From CAZADA01 sp964568975 (GTDB lineage Bacteria > Pseudomonadota > Alphaproteobacteria > Caulobacterales > Maricaulaceae): a stretch of DNA of 64,000 nt. Below, piece after piece: positions 52,581 through 61,231 of this stretch (position 1 is its first letter; each line of letters starts with the position of its first letter). A program made the translations under genes and the position numbers. The notes under the pieces are model-generated. The model was given only the letters and a program-made list of their open reading frames with translations. It was not told the DNA's origin and did no database searches. The DNA lies in NCBI GenBank assembly GCA_964568975.1, contig CAZMSO010000011.1, positions 1 to 64,000 on the forward strand, in the 5' to 3' direction.

Positions 52581-53737
52581 GACCCGCGATCCCGCCGGGC
52601 GCTGATCTCCAGCGCCGCCGCGATTGTCTTCGACAGTGCGCGCAACTCATTGCGCAGCTCGCGGTTCGATTGCTCGCGCTCAGCGACCATGTCGGAGGCC
52701 AGGCGCTGGAGCGTCACGTCAATGTTGCGGGCGTGGCGCGCGAGGGTGTCGTCCACGACGCGTTCGCGGATGGCGGCCACAGCTTCTTCTTGGCGGCCGA
52801 GTCGGTCATTCAGCGCCGCCAGCGATGTGGAGAGATAGGCCATCGCTTCGGCTTGGCGCACGCGCCCTTCTTCGCCGCGGGCGATGGTGGTCTGCAAATT
52901 GTCGAGGCTTTCCGCCGTCTGCTCCAAAAGCGCTGTGACGAAATTGCCTGTGGCGGGGGCGGCGTCTTCAAACCCGGCCGGGGCGACGCCGCCGACGCGC
53001 GTGATGGAGACAAACCAGTCCTCCACTTCGGTGTAGAAGCGATTTTGCGCTTGGCTTGTTTGCAAATCCAAGAACCCAAGCACAAGAGAGCCCGCGAGCC
53101 CGAAAATGGAGGAGGAAAACGCCGTGCCCATGCCCCGCAGCGGCTCGCCAATCGCTGTGAACAGCCCAGTGACGGCCGCATCGCTGTTGTCAGTGTTGTC
53201 CGACAGTGCGTTGACCGCCTCCACGAGGGCGCCGACGGTCTGCAACAGGCCCCAGAAAGTCCCCAACAGCCCGAGGAAGATCAGCAGTCGCGCCAGATAG
53301 CGGGTCAGTTCGCCGGCTTCCGACATGCGCGCGCCGACGGAATCGAGCATGGAGCGCGCCGCGGCCGCCGGCAGACGCAAGCGCCCCGGCGGCTCCGCCA
53401 TCAACAGCGCGAGGGGCGCGATCAGCGACGGCGGCGGGCGCATGCCTTGCGGATTCGGGCTGTCGTGGAACTCCCGCAGCCAAGCCACGGCCGGCCGCAC
53501 GCCGAGCGCTTGGTGGAAGGTGTAAGCGACGCCGAAGAAGAGCACGACGACAATCGCGCCATTGATGTAGATGTTGGCGTAAAACGCCGTTTCCAGCGCC
53601 GGCGCGAGCGCGAACACCAACACCGCCACGGCGCTGACGAACAACAGCATCGGCGCGATGTTGCGACCGGGCCCCGTGAACATGGGACGTCCGCCCCGGC
53701 TCGCGCGACGGGGCTCTTCAGCGATCACGCGCTCCAT
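52577..53737 (-). CDS. MotA/TolQ/ExbB-like inner membrane protein
   Basis: A 386-residue protein with membrane helices near 30-50, 60-80, 150-175 and 205-230 (LLIFLGLLGTFWGLLQTV, SSSIFGLAGSLVLGFLDL), the latter two like TolQ/MotA channel helices. The C-terminal third is a soluble coiled coil of about 130 residues. The start ATG at 53737 has GGAG six bases upstream. It overlaps the OmpA-domain gene by 4 bp, so the pair forms one unit, perhaps a stator-like complex coupling proton flow to periplasmic work. Confidence 0.88.
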   Translation of the reverse strand: MERVIAEEPRRASRGGRPMFTGPGRNIAPMLLFVSAVAVLVFALAPALETAFYANIYINGAIVVVLFFGVAYTFHQALGVRPAVAWLREFHDSPNPQGMRPPPSLIAPLALLMAEPPGRLRLPAAAARSMLDSVGARMSEAGELTRYLARLLIFLGLLGTFWGLLQTVGALVEAVNALSDNTDNSDAAVTGLFTAIGEPLRGMGTAFSSSIFGLAGSLVLGFLDLQTSQAQNRFYTEVEDWFVSITRVGGVAPAGFEDAAPATGNFVTALLEQTAESLDNLQTTIARGEEGRVRQAEAMAYLSTSLAALNDRLGRQEEAVAAIRERVVDDTLARHARNIDVTLQRLASDMVAEREQSNRELRNELRALSKTIAAALEISARRDRGS

Positions 53738-53836
53738 GGCCAACTCCTTAATGTCATCCCCACACGCACCATCTGACCCTTAACCGTCAACGCGACGTTT
53801 TCGAGGCGTCCCCGGCGGCGCGCACACCCGCCGCGA

Positions 53837-54634
53837 TCACGGCCTCGCTTGTCCTAAAGCGTCAAGCAGCGGGCGCACAATCGCCTCCGCGCCGGCGGCG
53901 ATGTCGCCGGTGTGCAACGGATCGCCCTTGTCGTCGGGGTCGACCACATAGCCCCCCGCCTCGCGCACCAGCACAATGCCGGCCGCCACGTCCCACGGCT
54001 TCAAGCCCCGCTCCCAATAGCCGTCATAGCGGCCCGCCGCGACATAAGCGAGGTCAAGCGCCGCCGAGCCGAAGCGGCGGATCCCGGCGACCTTAGGCAT
54101 GAGCGTGTGCAGCTCCGTCAGGAGCGTGGCGTGGCCCGGCCGGCCGCGGAAGGGAATGCCGGTGGCCAGCACGGCGTCGTCTAAGTTCGCGCGTGCGGCG
54201 GTGCGCAGCCGCCGGTCGTTCAAAAACGCGCCTTTGCCTTTTTCCGCCCAGTACATTTCGTCAGCGATGGGGGCGTGGACGACCCCGGCCACAAGCTCGC
54301 CCTCGCGCTCGAGGCCGATGGAGATGGCGAAATGGGGAATGCCGTGGAGGAAGTTCGTCGTTCCATCAAGGGGATCAATGATGAAGCGGTGGCTTTGGTC
54401 CGTGCCGGGGACTTCGCCGCCTTCCTCCATCAGAAAGCCGTAGCCGGGACGGCCTTTCTGGAGCTCCTCGCGGACAATCGCCTCAGCGCGCTCATCGGCG
54501 ACGGACACAAAGTCAGCAGGGCCTTTGCGCGAGATCTGAAGCTGCTCGACCTCGCCGAAGTCGCGCCGCAGGGCGCGCGCGGCTTTGCGCGCAGCGGTCA
54601 TCATAATGTTGAGCAGGGCGGAGGGCTGGGCCAT
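53837..54634 (-). CDS. suhB: inositol monophosphatase family protein (SuhB)
   Basis: Mg2+-dependent phosphatase of 265 residues. Metal-binding blocks are FLMEEGGEVPG, FIIDPLDGTTNFLHG and the C-terminal GLKPWDVAAGIVLVREAGG. It may act on inositol-1-phosphate or, as SuhB, with rRNA transcription antitermination. It is on the same strand as the small membrane protein and efp. In many alphaproteobacteria efp and this gene are close neighbours, which fits here. Confidence 0.94.
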   Translation of the reverse strand: MAQPSALLNIMMTAARKAARALRRDFGEVEQLQISRKGPADFVSVADERAEAIVREELQKGRPGYGFLMEEGGEVPGTDQSHRFIIDPLDGTTNFLHGIPHFAISIGLEREGELVAGVVHAPIADEMYWAEKGKGAFLNDRRLRTAARANLDDAVLATGIPFRGRPGHATLLTELHTLMPKVAGIRRFGSAALDLAYVAAGRYDGYWERGLKPWDVAAGIVLVREAGGYVVDPDDKGDPLHTGDIAAGAEAIVRPLLDALGQARP

Positions 54635-54722
54635 GGCGGGGTCCGCGGCGTTCGGGGAACAGAATTCGCGTCATAGGATGTTGCGGCGCGGAACGGAACC
54701 ACCGCGCCGGCGCGCGTCGCCG

Positions 54723-54920
54723 TCACGCGGACGTTTTCTCAAGCGACACAAGGATGAAGAACATCGCGGCGAGCAGCGCAAGCGCCTTAAAGAGGCCTGT
54801 TATGGTGATGGCGAACACCCGCTCGAGCAGCTCAAGGCCCAGATACGGCACGCCAAGGGCCAGCGCCACCACAAGCAGGCCCATCACGAAGTGTCCCAAC
54901 CCTTTGACAAAGCCACTCAT
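54723..54920 (-). CDS. small two-helix membrane protein
   Basis: A 65-residue protein starting MSGFVKGLGHFVMGLLVVAL, with two hydrophobic segments (FVMGLLVVALALGVPYLGL and TGLFKALALLAAMFFILV). It has no known domain. The frame extends to 54971, but that part contains charged residues unlike the rest. It lies 88 bp upstream of suhB on the same strand and its role is unknown. Confidence 0.55.
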   Translation of the reverse strand: MSGFVKGLGHFVMGLLVVALALGVPYLGLELLERVFAITITGLFKALALLAAMFFILVSLEKTSA

Positions 54921-55028
54921 CGCGTCGCCTCGGGCCGCGGGGTCTGGCCGCAAATCCGCCCGCTTCTTCAAGCAATGTGGCGCGGTGACGACAGACGGCC
55001 AGCACGATCCATCGGGGAGGACGCGCGC

Positions 55029-55733
55029 ATGCTGCAGAAATCGGTGTTTTCACACGCGCGTCAGGCCTTTGCGGCGGCGTGCGCGGCCTGCATCGTCGCC
55101 TTCGCGCCGGCCCCTGTCAGCGCCCAGGACTACACCCTCAACGGCCGGGCGTTGAGCATGGAAGAGTTGCAGATGTTTGCGTTCTTCGGCTTGCCGCCGG
55201 GCGCGTATTATGTGGATGAGGACGGGAATTTCGGCTTGGTCGGTCAGCCGCCCATCATGAACATCTACGCTGCTCAAGGCCAAACGCCGCCTCAACGCCA
55301 GCCCGCCTTCAGCGAGGAGAACGCCGCGGGCGGCGGTTCTGACGCGGCGGTTGTCGGCGCGCGCATCTTTTGGGTGTATTCGCCCAGCATGTTTTCCGGC
55401 GCGACGGGCGGCTCCTCCGGCTATATCCACGTCTGCCCGGGCCATGTGTTCTACCGAAGCTCAGAAGGCTCGCTCAGCGTCGGGGGCGATTACCGCCCGT
55501 CGCTTGAGAGCGACCCGACGACGGGCATGAACAACGACTGGGCCGGCGTGGCCCATCAGGCGCAAAGCGCGGGCCGCTGGACCGTGCACGCTGGTGAGCA
55601 GGGCCCGGAGCTGCATCTGACCAATTCTGACGGCTCGGTCCAGGAAATCCCTGTCTCCTTACTTGAAGGGGGCCGGTGGAAATGGGGCCAAACGCAGTAT
55701 GCCGTGGAGCCGGGTCACGCCTCCTGTGGCTGA
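55029..55733 (+). CDS. secreted hypothetical protein
   Basis: A 234-residue exported protein with a signal peptide (QAFAAACAACIVAFAPAPVSA) behind GGGGAGG. The mature part has FGLPPGAYYVDEDGNFGLVGQPP, a Gly/Ser-rich middle and a C-terminal domain rich in beta strands with two cysteines (ICP-like HVCPGHVFYRSS and GHASCG). I do not recognise a family. The gene ends in a 15-bp tandem repeat. It lies opposite to its neighbours efp and suhB. Confidence 0.72.
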   Translation: MLQKSVFSHARQAFAAACAACIVAFAPAPVSAQDYTLNGRALSMEELQMFAFFGLPPGAYYVDEDGNFGLVGQPPIMNIYAAQGQTPPQRQPAFSEENAAGGGSDAAVVGARIFWVYSPSMFSGATGGSSGYIHVCPGHVFYRSSEGSLSVGGDYRPSLESDPTTGMNNDWAGVAHQAQSAGRWTVHAGEQGPELHLTNSDGSVQEIPVSLLEGGRWKWGQTQYAVEPGHASCG

Positions 55734-55778
55734 GTTTGGGGGCTGAGTTTGGGGGCTGAGTTCGGGCGTTGAGTTTGG
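55728..55778. repeat. imperfect 14-15-bp tandem repeat
   Basis: Four imperfect copies of GCTGAGTTTGGGGG overlap the stop codon of the secreted protein gene (the first copy supplies its TGA) and end before the efp stop codon. Each copy contains TGA, so it gives repeated stops in one frame. Confidence 0.7.
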
Positions 55779-55784
55779 CGCCGC

Positions 55785-56348
55785 TCAATCCGCGCGGCGG
55801 ACATACGCGCCGTCAGCGGTCATGACCACAATCTTTTCGCCAACGCCGACAAAGGGCGGCACGGCGGTTCGGATCCCGTTTTCCAGCGTGGCGGGCTTGA
55901 AAGAATTCGCCGCAGTTTGGCCCTTCACCACCGGCTCGGTGTCAGCGACCTCAAGGGTGACTTGCTCCGGCAGCGTCACGCCGATCGGTTTGTCTTGGTA
56001 GAACTCGATCTTCACCGCCATGCCGTCTTGGAGGTAAGCGGCTTGGTCGCCGACAAAATCTTTCTCTAACTCGACTTGCTCGTAGTTTTCAGAATTCATA
56101 AAGGCGAGGCTGTCGCCATTATCGTAGAGAAAGGTGTGATCCATCTGCTCGAGGCGCACCCGTTCCACAGTCTCAGACGCGCGGAAGCGTTCATTGAGTT
56201 TGCGGCCGTCAATTAAATTCTTGAGTTCGACTTGGTTGAATGCACCGCCTTTGCCGGGTTTTACAGCGTTGGTCTTCACCGCGCGCCAAAGGCCGCCTTG
56301 GTGCTCAATCACCATGCCGGGCGTGATTTTGTTGCCGTCGATTTTCAC
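55785..56348 (-). CDS. efp: elongation factor P
   Basis: Promotes peptide bond formation at polyproline stalls. The 187-residue protein begins at GTG 56348 (KIDGNKITPGMVIEHQGG) behind AAGGAGAAC. Its conserved tip PGKGGAF has Lys33 in the position usually modified for activity. Other blocks are VELKNLIDGRKLNERFRA and EFYQDKPIGVTLPEQV. The gene is complete on the left side of the N-gap; the second partial copy to the right (56462-56516) is an assembly duplicate of its 5' end. A modification enzyme such as epmA is not in the window. Confidence 0.95.
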   Translation of the reverse strand: MKIDGNKITPGMVIEHQGGLWRAVKTNAVKPGKGGAFNQVELKNLIDGRKLNERFRASETVERVRLEQMDHTFLYDNGDSLAFMNSENYEQVELEKDFVGDQAAYLQDGMAVKIEFYQDKPIGVTLPEQVTLEVADTEPVVKGQTAANSFKPATLENGIRTAVPPFVGVGEKIVVMTADGAYVRRAD

Positions 56349-56516
56349 ACTGTTCTCCTTGNNNNNNNNNNNNNNNNNNNNNNNNNNNNNNNNNNNNNNN
56401 NNNNNNNNNNNNNNNNNNNNNNNNNNNNNNNNNNNNNNNNNNNNNNNNNNNNNNNNNNNNNAATCACCATGCCGGGCGTGATTTTGTTGCCGTCGATTTT
56501 CACACTGTTCTCCTTG
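56307..56516. other. 100-N scaffold gap with 55-bp duplicated flanks
   Basis: Ns cover 56362-56461. The 55 bases from 56307 to 56361 (AATCACCATG...TCTCCTTG) repeat exactly at 56462-56516. The duplicated text is the first codons and ribosome site of efp, so the real sequence has one copy. The fused frame running across the Ns is not a real extension of efp. Confidence 0.88.
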
Positions 56517-56654
56517 TGGGCGCTCCTTGTGGGCTTCCCTTGGCGGCGCCCTGGATGTCATGGGCGGGCGCGACCGGTCCCCGCGGGCGCGAACCGCCAT
56601 GACGTCGCGAGCTAGCCTTCGCTGGGCGCTTGGTCAATCACGAAGGCGCGGGCC

Positions 56655-57725
56655 TCACCGTGCGCTGGGGATCGAGCGCTCGATCTTGCGGATTTGCGCG
56701 TCCGTCAAACGCCGCTCCAGCCAAAAGCGCAAGCGCATTGGATCGCGGGCGAGGCGGTCAGCGTCGCGCAAGCCCGACGCATACGCCAACAGCAACCAGC
56801 GATAGGATTCCTCCAAATCTTGAGCGACGCCTTCGCCATTGGCGAGCGCCCAGGCCAGGCGGAACCGCCCGATCGGATCGCCCGCGAGCGCAGCCGCGCG
56901 CAACAACTCCACAGCCGCCGCACGTTGCTTAGGCGTTTTGGCGCCTGTGTACCGCAACCAGCCCAAATCGCTGGCGGCCAAGGGATGGCCCGCCGCCCAG
57001 GCTTGGGCGAGCAGCGCGTCAGCGGCCTCGGGATCCACCGATGACAACGTCACCCCGGCGGCGTAGGCGGCCGGGACGTCGCCGGCCTCTGCGGCTAAGC
57101 GCAGCCACCGGATCGCTTCATCAATGTCGCCGTCAACTCCGCTCTCGGGATCGCCGCCGGCGCGCTCTAAAAGCGCAAGGCCGAGATCGCGCTGGGCGTC
57201 GATGCGCCCTTCCACCGCCGCGCGACGCAAGAGCGTTAAGCCAGCCAACACGTCATGCACGGGGGACTCAGGATCAAGATAATGCAGCGCTTGGGCGTGG
57301 CGCGCGCCCTCATGGCCGGCCTCGAAGGCGCGTTCGAAGTAAATCGTGGCGTCCGCGACCGCGAGGCCGCCACGGCCTTCGCGCGCCAAAAACGCAAGCC
57401 GCATCAGGGCGTCGGCGTCGTCCTGCGCCGCTGCGATGCCGTAATAGCGCACAGCGTCCTTGTCATTGACCGCCCCGGCTAAGCCGTCTTCGAGGATGTG
57501 GCCGGCCATGACGGCGGCGCGCGCATGGCCGTCTTTCGCGGCGCTTTGAGCCAGCGCCAAAGCGCGCACATAATCCCCGTCGCTGTGAAACTGCGCCGCG
57601 TCAATGAACAGCGCGTCAGAGTCCGCGCGTACCGGCGCTGCGCTGAACGCCGTTAGCGCAAGGGCCGCAATCAAGGGCGCGCGCGCGGCCCGCGCCACGG
57701 TGGTCACACTGAGTTTGACGCTCAT
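56655..57725 (-). CDS. Sel1-repeat protein, exported
   Basis: A 356-residue protein with a signal peptide (MSVKLSVTTVARAARAP...VRA) and about seven SEL1-type helical repeats (AVMAGHILEDGLAG, DALMRLAFLAREG, EGRIDAQRDLGLALLERAG, DIDEAIRWLRLAAEAGD, AAGHPLAASDLGWLRYTGA, GRFRLAWALANGEGVAQDLE). It probably mediates protein interactions in the periplasm. The start is two bases after the thiE stop, so the two genes are coupled. The last residues include a basic patch KIERSIPSAR. Confidence 0.85.
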   Translation of the reverse strand: MSVKLSVTTVARAARAPLIAALALTAFSAAPVRADSDALFIDAAQFHSDGDYVRALALAQSAAKDGHARAAVMAGHILEDGLAGAVNDKDAVRYYGIAAAQDDADALMRLAFLAREGRGGLAVADATIYFERAFEAGHEGARHAQALHYLDPESPVHDVLAGLTLLRRAAVEGRIDAQRDLGLALLERAGGDPESGVDGDIDEAIRWLRLAAEAGDVPAAYAAGVTLSSVDPEAADALLAQAWAAGHPLAASDLGWLRYTGAKTPKQRAAAVELLRAAALAGDPIGRFRLAWALANGEGVAQDLEESYRWLLLAYASGLRDADRLARDPMRLRFWLERRLTDAQIRKIERSIPSAR

Positions 57726-57727
57726 GC

Positions 57728-58447
57728 TTACGTCCCATTCACATCCACAAAGGGGTTGGGCGGCGGGCTCTGCGCCGCCTCCAACGCCGCTGCGAAAGCG
57801 CGTGCGGCGGCGACCGGCCCGTCCGGGTGGGACCATACCGCAGCCGACGCCGCGACGAAATCCGCGCCCGCGGCGGCCAGCGCGCCGCAATTGGCGGGTG
57901 TGATGCCGCCGATTGCGACGCTCGGCGTCGTCGATAGCGCCGACCACCAGCGCACAAGCTCGGGATCCGCGTGGGTTTTCGCCGCCTTCGTGGCGGTGGG
58001 AAAGAAGGCGCCAAAGGCGACATAGTCAGCGCCGGCCTGGGCGGCGGCGATCGCTAAGTCGCCGTCATTGTGGCATGTCACGCCGATTACGGCGTCAGGG
58101 CCGAGGACACGCCGCGCCTGCGCATAAGGCGCGTCGGCCTGGCCGATGTGGACGCCGTCAGCGCCCAGGGCCGCGGCGATGTCGGGGCGATCATTGATCA
58201 GGAGCGGGACGCCGCGGGCGCGCGCGACCTCCAAAAGCGCTGCGCCGACGGTCATGAACGCAGCCTCGGACGCAGGCGGCGGATCGGCGGGCTCATCGGC
58301 GGCGGCGGCGGCGTCGGCTTTCAAGCGCAGCTGCACTGCTGCGACAGCGCCGGTCGCCAACACCGCGTCGAGCTGGCTGGCGAAGGCGTCGATGGCGGGC
58401 ACGCGCGGCGGCGTCAGCAGATAAAGGCGGCAGTGCGTGGGCGTCAC
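57728..58447 (-). CDS. thiE: thiamine phosphate synthase
   Basis: Joins the thiazole and pyrimidine moieties to make thiamine phosphate. The 239-residue TIM barrel shows VQLRLK, LLINDRPDIAAALGADGVHI, GVTCHNDGD, the FGAFFPTATK phosphate-binding region and GGITPANCG. Between strands 2 and 3 lies an extra Ala/Asp/Pro-rich insert (DAAAAADEPADPPPASEAAF). No TPP riboswitch was seen in the 170 bp upstream. It is translated just before the Sel1 gene. The other thi genes are absent from the window. Confidence 0.9.
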   Translation of the reverse strand: MTPTHCRLYLLTPPRVPAIDAFASQLDAVLATGAVAAVQLRLKADAAAAADEPADPPPASEAAFMTVGAALLEVARARGVPLLINDRPDIAAALGADGVHIGQADAPYAQARRVLGPDAVIGVTCHNDGDLAIAAAQAGADYVAFGAFFPTATKAAKTHADPELVRWWSALSTTPSVAIGGITPANCGALAAAGADFVAASAAVWSHPDGPVAAARAFAAALEAAQSPPPNPFVDVNGT

Positions 58448-58615
58448 GGCGCGCGCTCCCGGGCGCGGCGGGCGCTGGCGGTGTCGGGGCCGGCGGCGTC
58501 TGTGTAAAAGCTCGCGCTCATTCCAAGCGATCCTTGTCCTCGTGCAGTGCGGCGCCTGGACGCTTCAGCGGGGTCCGTTTACAACACATCACCCATAACT
58601 GTGAGGGGATTTCCC

Positions 58616-58948
58616 ATGAAATGGATTGTGCTCGCGGCGGCGGCGACCGCCCTCCTGGCGACGGCGTGCAGCACCTCGGAAGAGGGCGTGGCGACGTCCC
58701 GCTACGGCCTTGGCGCGCGGACGAACGCATATCGCGTCACGCTCGACGATGGTTTTCCTGGATGGACGGTGGCGGGTCCCAACACGGCGGCGGTGATGCG
58801 TCGCTCGCGGGAACTGTGCCGCAAGATCGGCTTTGAAGTCATCACCACGAATGCGGATGCGAAAACGCGCCGTCCGGTGATCCCGGTGCCGGGCTTCTTG
58901 CGCACGGATGTGGTGGCGACGATCCGCTGCCGCCGTCCCACACCGTAA
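58616..58948 (+). CDS. small lipoprotein-like exported protein
   Basis: A 110-residue protein behind GAGGGG. The N-terminus MKWIVLAAAATALLATAC is a signal sequence with a Cys at 18; the -3 position is Ala, not Leu, so the lipobox is weak. The mature part has no known domain (GWTVAGPNTAAVMRRSRELC, VVATIRCRR). It stands between the divergent thiE and convergent fba genes, with a strong terminator after it. Confidence 0.65.
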   Translation: MKWIVLAAAATALLATACSTSEEGVATSRYGLGARTNAYRVTLDDGFPGWTVAGPNTAAVMRRSRELCRKIGFEVITTNADAKTRRPVIPVPGFLRTDVVATIRCRRPTP

Positions 58949-59022
58949 GCGGCCGCTCACGCGCGCGGCGGCGGTCGGGGGCGGGCCCCGCGGCGCGGAT
59001 GTGAGGTCAGCGAAACCACGCG

Positions 59023-59053
59023 GGGCCGGATCCCTCAGGGGTCCGGCCCTTTT
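59023..59053 (+). terminator. rho-independent terminator
   Basis: GGGCCGGATCCC pairs with GGGGTCCGGCCC (12 bp, one G-U) around a TCA loop and is followed by TTTT. It lies 74 bp after the lipoprotein gene. Since fba ends at 59102 on the other strand, it could serve both. Confidence 0.82.
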
Positions 59054-59101
59054 GTGCGTGTGCTCCCGGCGCGGCGGGCGAGCCGCCGGCGCTTGGCCCG
59101 G

Positions 59102-60145
59102 CTACGCTGTTTCCGTTTCCAGCTGCGGCGTCCATTCCGCGCGCGTGGCGAGGCCGTTCATGCGCGCGCGGTGCGTGAACGCGGCTTGGGCGGCGGGGAC
59201 GTTTTCGGCTTGCCCGCCCCAGGTCTTCAACGGCGCGGCTTGCAACGCCCGGCCATAGGAGAAGGTCAGAGCCCATGGCAAAGGCCCAAGCGCGTTCATG
59301 GCGTTGAGGTGGGCGGTGGCGTCTTCATCGCTTTGGCCGCCGGACAAGAACGCGATCGTGGGCACCGCCGCCGGGCAGCAGGCTTTCAAGCACCGCAGCG
59401 TGCGCTCCGCCACCTCATCGACGCTTGCTTGGCGGGCTGCGCGCTTGCCGGGCGCGATCATATTCGGCTTCAAGACGACGCCTTCAAGCTTGACCTCGGC
59501 GACGTAGAGTTCCTGGAAGACCTCCTTCAACACCCACTCCGTCACGGCCTCGCACGTGTCGATGTCATGATCGCCGTCCATCAGAACTTCCGGCTCCACA
59601 ATCGGCACAATGTCGGCCTCTTGGCAGAGCGCGGCGTAGCGCGCCAAGGCGTGGGCGTTGGCGCGCACGGCGGTGTGGGACGGGATGTGGGGGTCGCTCG
59701 CGTCTGAACGGGCGATGTCGATCACGGCGCGCCATTTCGCAAAGCGCGCGCCCAAATTATGATACTCCGCGAGGCGCTCGCGCAGGCCGTCGAGGCCTTC
59801 CGTCACCGTTTCTCCCGGGCGGCCGGCCAGGGGCTTCGCGCCCGTGTCGACTTTGATGCCCGGGATCGAGCCGGCGTGCTCAATCAGGCGCACCAGCGGG
59901 GTCCCATCGGCGGCGGTTTGGCGCAGCGTCTCGTCAAACAAAATCACGCCGGAGATGTGGTTCTGCATCGCTTCCGTGGCGCGGAACAGCATTTCGCGAT
60001 AATCGCGCCGGCTGTCCGGCGTTGACTCCACGCCAATGGATTCAAAGCGTTTTTTGATTGTGCCGGTGCTTTCATCGGCGGCGAGCAGGCCCTTGCCCGC
60101 AGCGCCCATGCGCGTGGCCACATCGTTCAGTTGCGCGAGATCCAT
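59102..60145 (-). CDS. class I fructose-bisphosphate aldolase
   Basis: Cleaves fructose-1,6-bisphosphate via a Schiff base. The 347-residue protein carries GKGLLAADESTGTIKKRF, IVPIVEPEVLMDGDHD and the Schiff-base Lys in LEGVVLKPNMI. This is the eukaryote-like class I form, not the metal class II. The Met at 60145 has GGAGGGG upstream; an earlier ATG at 60160 is less likely. It belongs with gap and pgk on the same strand (glycolysis/gluconeogenesis), with a methyltransferase gene between. Confidence 0.95.
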   Translation of the reverse strand: MDLAQLNDVATRMGAAGKGLLAADESTGTIKKRFESIGVESTPDSRRDYREMLFRATEAMQNHISGVILFDETLRQTAADGTPLVRLIEHAGSIPGIKVDTGAKPLAGRPGETVTEGLDGLRERLAEYHNLGARFAKWRAVIDIARSDASDPHIPSHTAVRANAHALARYAALCQEADIVPIVEPEVLMDGDHDIDTCEAVTEWVLKEVFQELYVAEVKLEGVVLKPNMIAPGKRAARQASVDEVAERTLRCLKACCPAAVPTIAFLSGGQSDEDATAHLNAMNALGPLPWALTFSYGRALQAAPLKTWGGQAENVPAAQAAFTHRARMNGLATRAEWTPQLETETA

Positions 60146-60423
60146 CATCCCCTCCGGCATGGTGTGAGCCTGACGTGTGCATACTGCGAACTGCGCCGGT
60201 CGTCACGGGGCGGCGCTCCCGCAGCGGCGATGCTCACGCAAGCTCCACGCCATCAGAGAGCGCGGCGAGCGTGATCGCTGCGCCGATCGGCGGCGCGCGC
60301 ACGCTCTGCTCGGCCGTGGTGCGCACAAGCGGGGCCTCCGGCCCGGGCGCGCCGGCCGCGCGCGCCCACGCCTCGACCCGCGTCTCGTTCTGATCCACGC
60401 CCCGACGGCGAGCTGGCGCAGCG
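60146..60423. other. 278-bp interval, nothing recognised
   Basis: GC-rich spacer between the methyltransferase gene and fba. The reading frames present are short and Arg/Ser-rich, typical of shadow frames; no terminator or RNA was recognised. It presumably holds the fba promoter. Confidence 0.4.
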
Positions 60424-61086
60424 CTAAAGCTCGAACCAGAATTTGTTGCGCAGGGTTTTCAGTTCGAGCTGTGTTTCGGTTGCGAAGATCTCGGCGGCTT
60501 TTTTCACAGTCGGCCATTTGTAATCATCGCCGATCAACCAGCCGCCTTTGCGCATCAGCGGGTAATACGCGCGCAGATCCCGCAGCACCGGCTCAGTCTC
60601 GTGATCGGCGTCGATGTGCAGGACGTCAATGGCGATTTTCAGGTCTTTAAGAATGATCGCGGCGTTCTCCGTCGTGTTCGGCAAGGGCGTGATCAGATCT
60701 TGGACGCCTTCATGGTGGATGTTGGCCACAAACGTTTCATAAAGCGTCGGGTAGCCGCCGCGCAGCTGCAGCGAGGCGTGAAGGGTGGGGTCGCTGCGGT
60801 CCGTCCAACAGCGCGGCGCGCCGAGCCATGTGTCCACGGCGATGATCTGCGGGGCGAGGCCGCGTTCTCGGGCTTCTTTCGCGAGCCGGATGCACGTCAT
60901 GCCTTTCCACACGCCGAGTTCGACAATCACCTCAGGCCGCACGGTCTCCACGGCCATGGCGAAGATTTCGTGCTTTTCACCCCAGCCTTGCATGTCCACG
61001 CGCGCAGGGTCTGCGGCGTCGGGGCCGTAGGGGTCGCCGTCGAAAATCGCGTCGCGCACGGAGGCCGCTTTCTTCAAACCGAACAT
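60424..61086 (-). CDS. class I SAM methyltransferase (Methyltransf_24 type)
   Basis: A 220-residue predicted methyltransferase starting MFGLKKAASVRDAIF behind AAGGAAA. The SAM motif is VIVELGVWKGMTCIRLAKEA, with ADHETEPVLRDLRAYYPLM and GGWLIGDDYKW as later family blocks. The combination of cephalosporin hydroxylase-like and class I folds is typical of small O-methyltransferases. The substrate is unknown. It sits between pgk and fba; the longer frame to 61212 is Arg-rich and not supported. Confidence 0.83.
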   Translation of the reverse strand: MFGLKKAASVRDAIFDGDPYGPDAADPARVDMQGWGEKHEIFAMAVETVRPEVIVELGVWKGMTCIRLAKEARERGLAPQIIAVDTWLGAPRCWTDRSDPTLHASLQLRGGYPTLYETFVANIHHEGVQDLITPLPNTTENAAIILKDLKIAIDVLHIDADHETEPVLRDLRAYYPLMRKGGWLIGDDYKWPTVKKAAEIFATETQLELKTLRNKFWFEL

Positions 61087-61231
61087 GGCGTTTCCTTGGG
61101 GTCGTCGCGGGATGTCGCGCCCTCGGCGACCGAAGGCGCAAAGGCGCGCGCCGTCAAGGCGCAGCGCGCATCTGCGGGGGCGTTGGCGTTGCGGCCGCCA
61201 TGCCCGGCCCATGAGCGCGCCGCCATGACGC

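Noticed and set aside
51570..53737. MotA-like plus OmpA-like pair as a Zorya-type phage defence module (ZorA/ZorB).
   Set aside because: No ZorC, ZorD or ZorE gene lies nearby and the neighbours are housekeeping genes. Such pairs are widespread in alphaproteobacteria outside defence islands.
55785..56600. EF-P with an 84-residue upstream extension.
   Set aside because: It crosses 100 Ns and a duplicated copy of its own 5' end. The GTG at 56348 with its ribosome site is the normal start.
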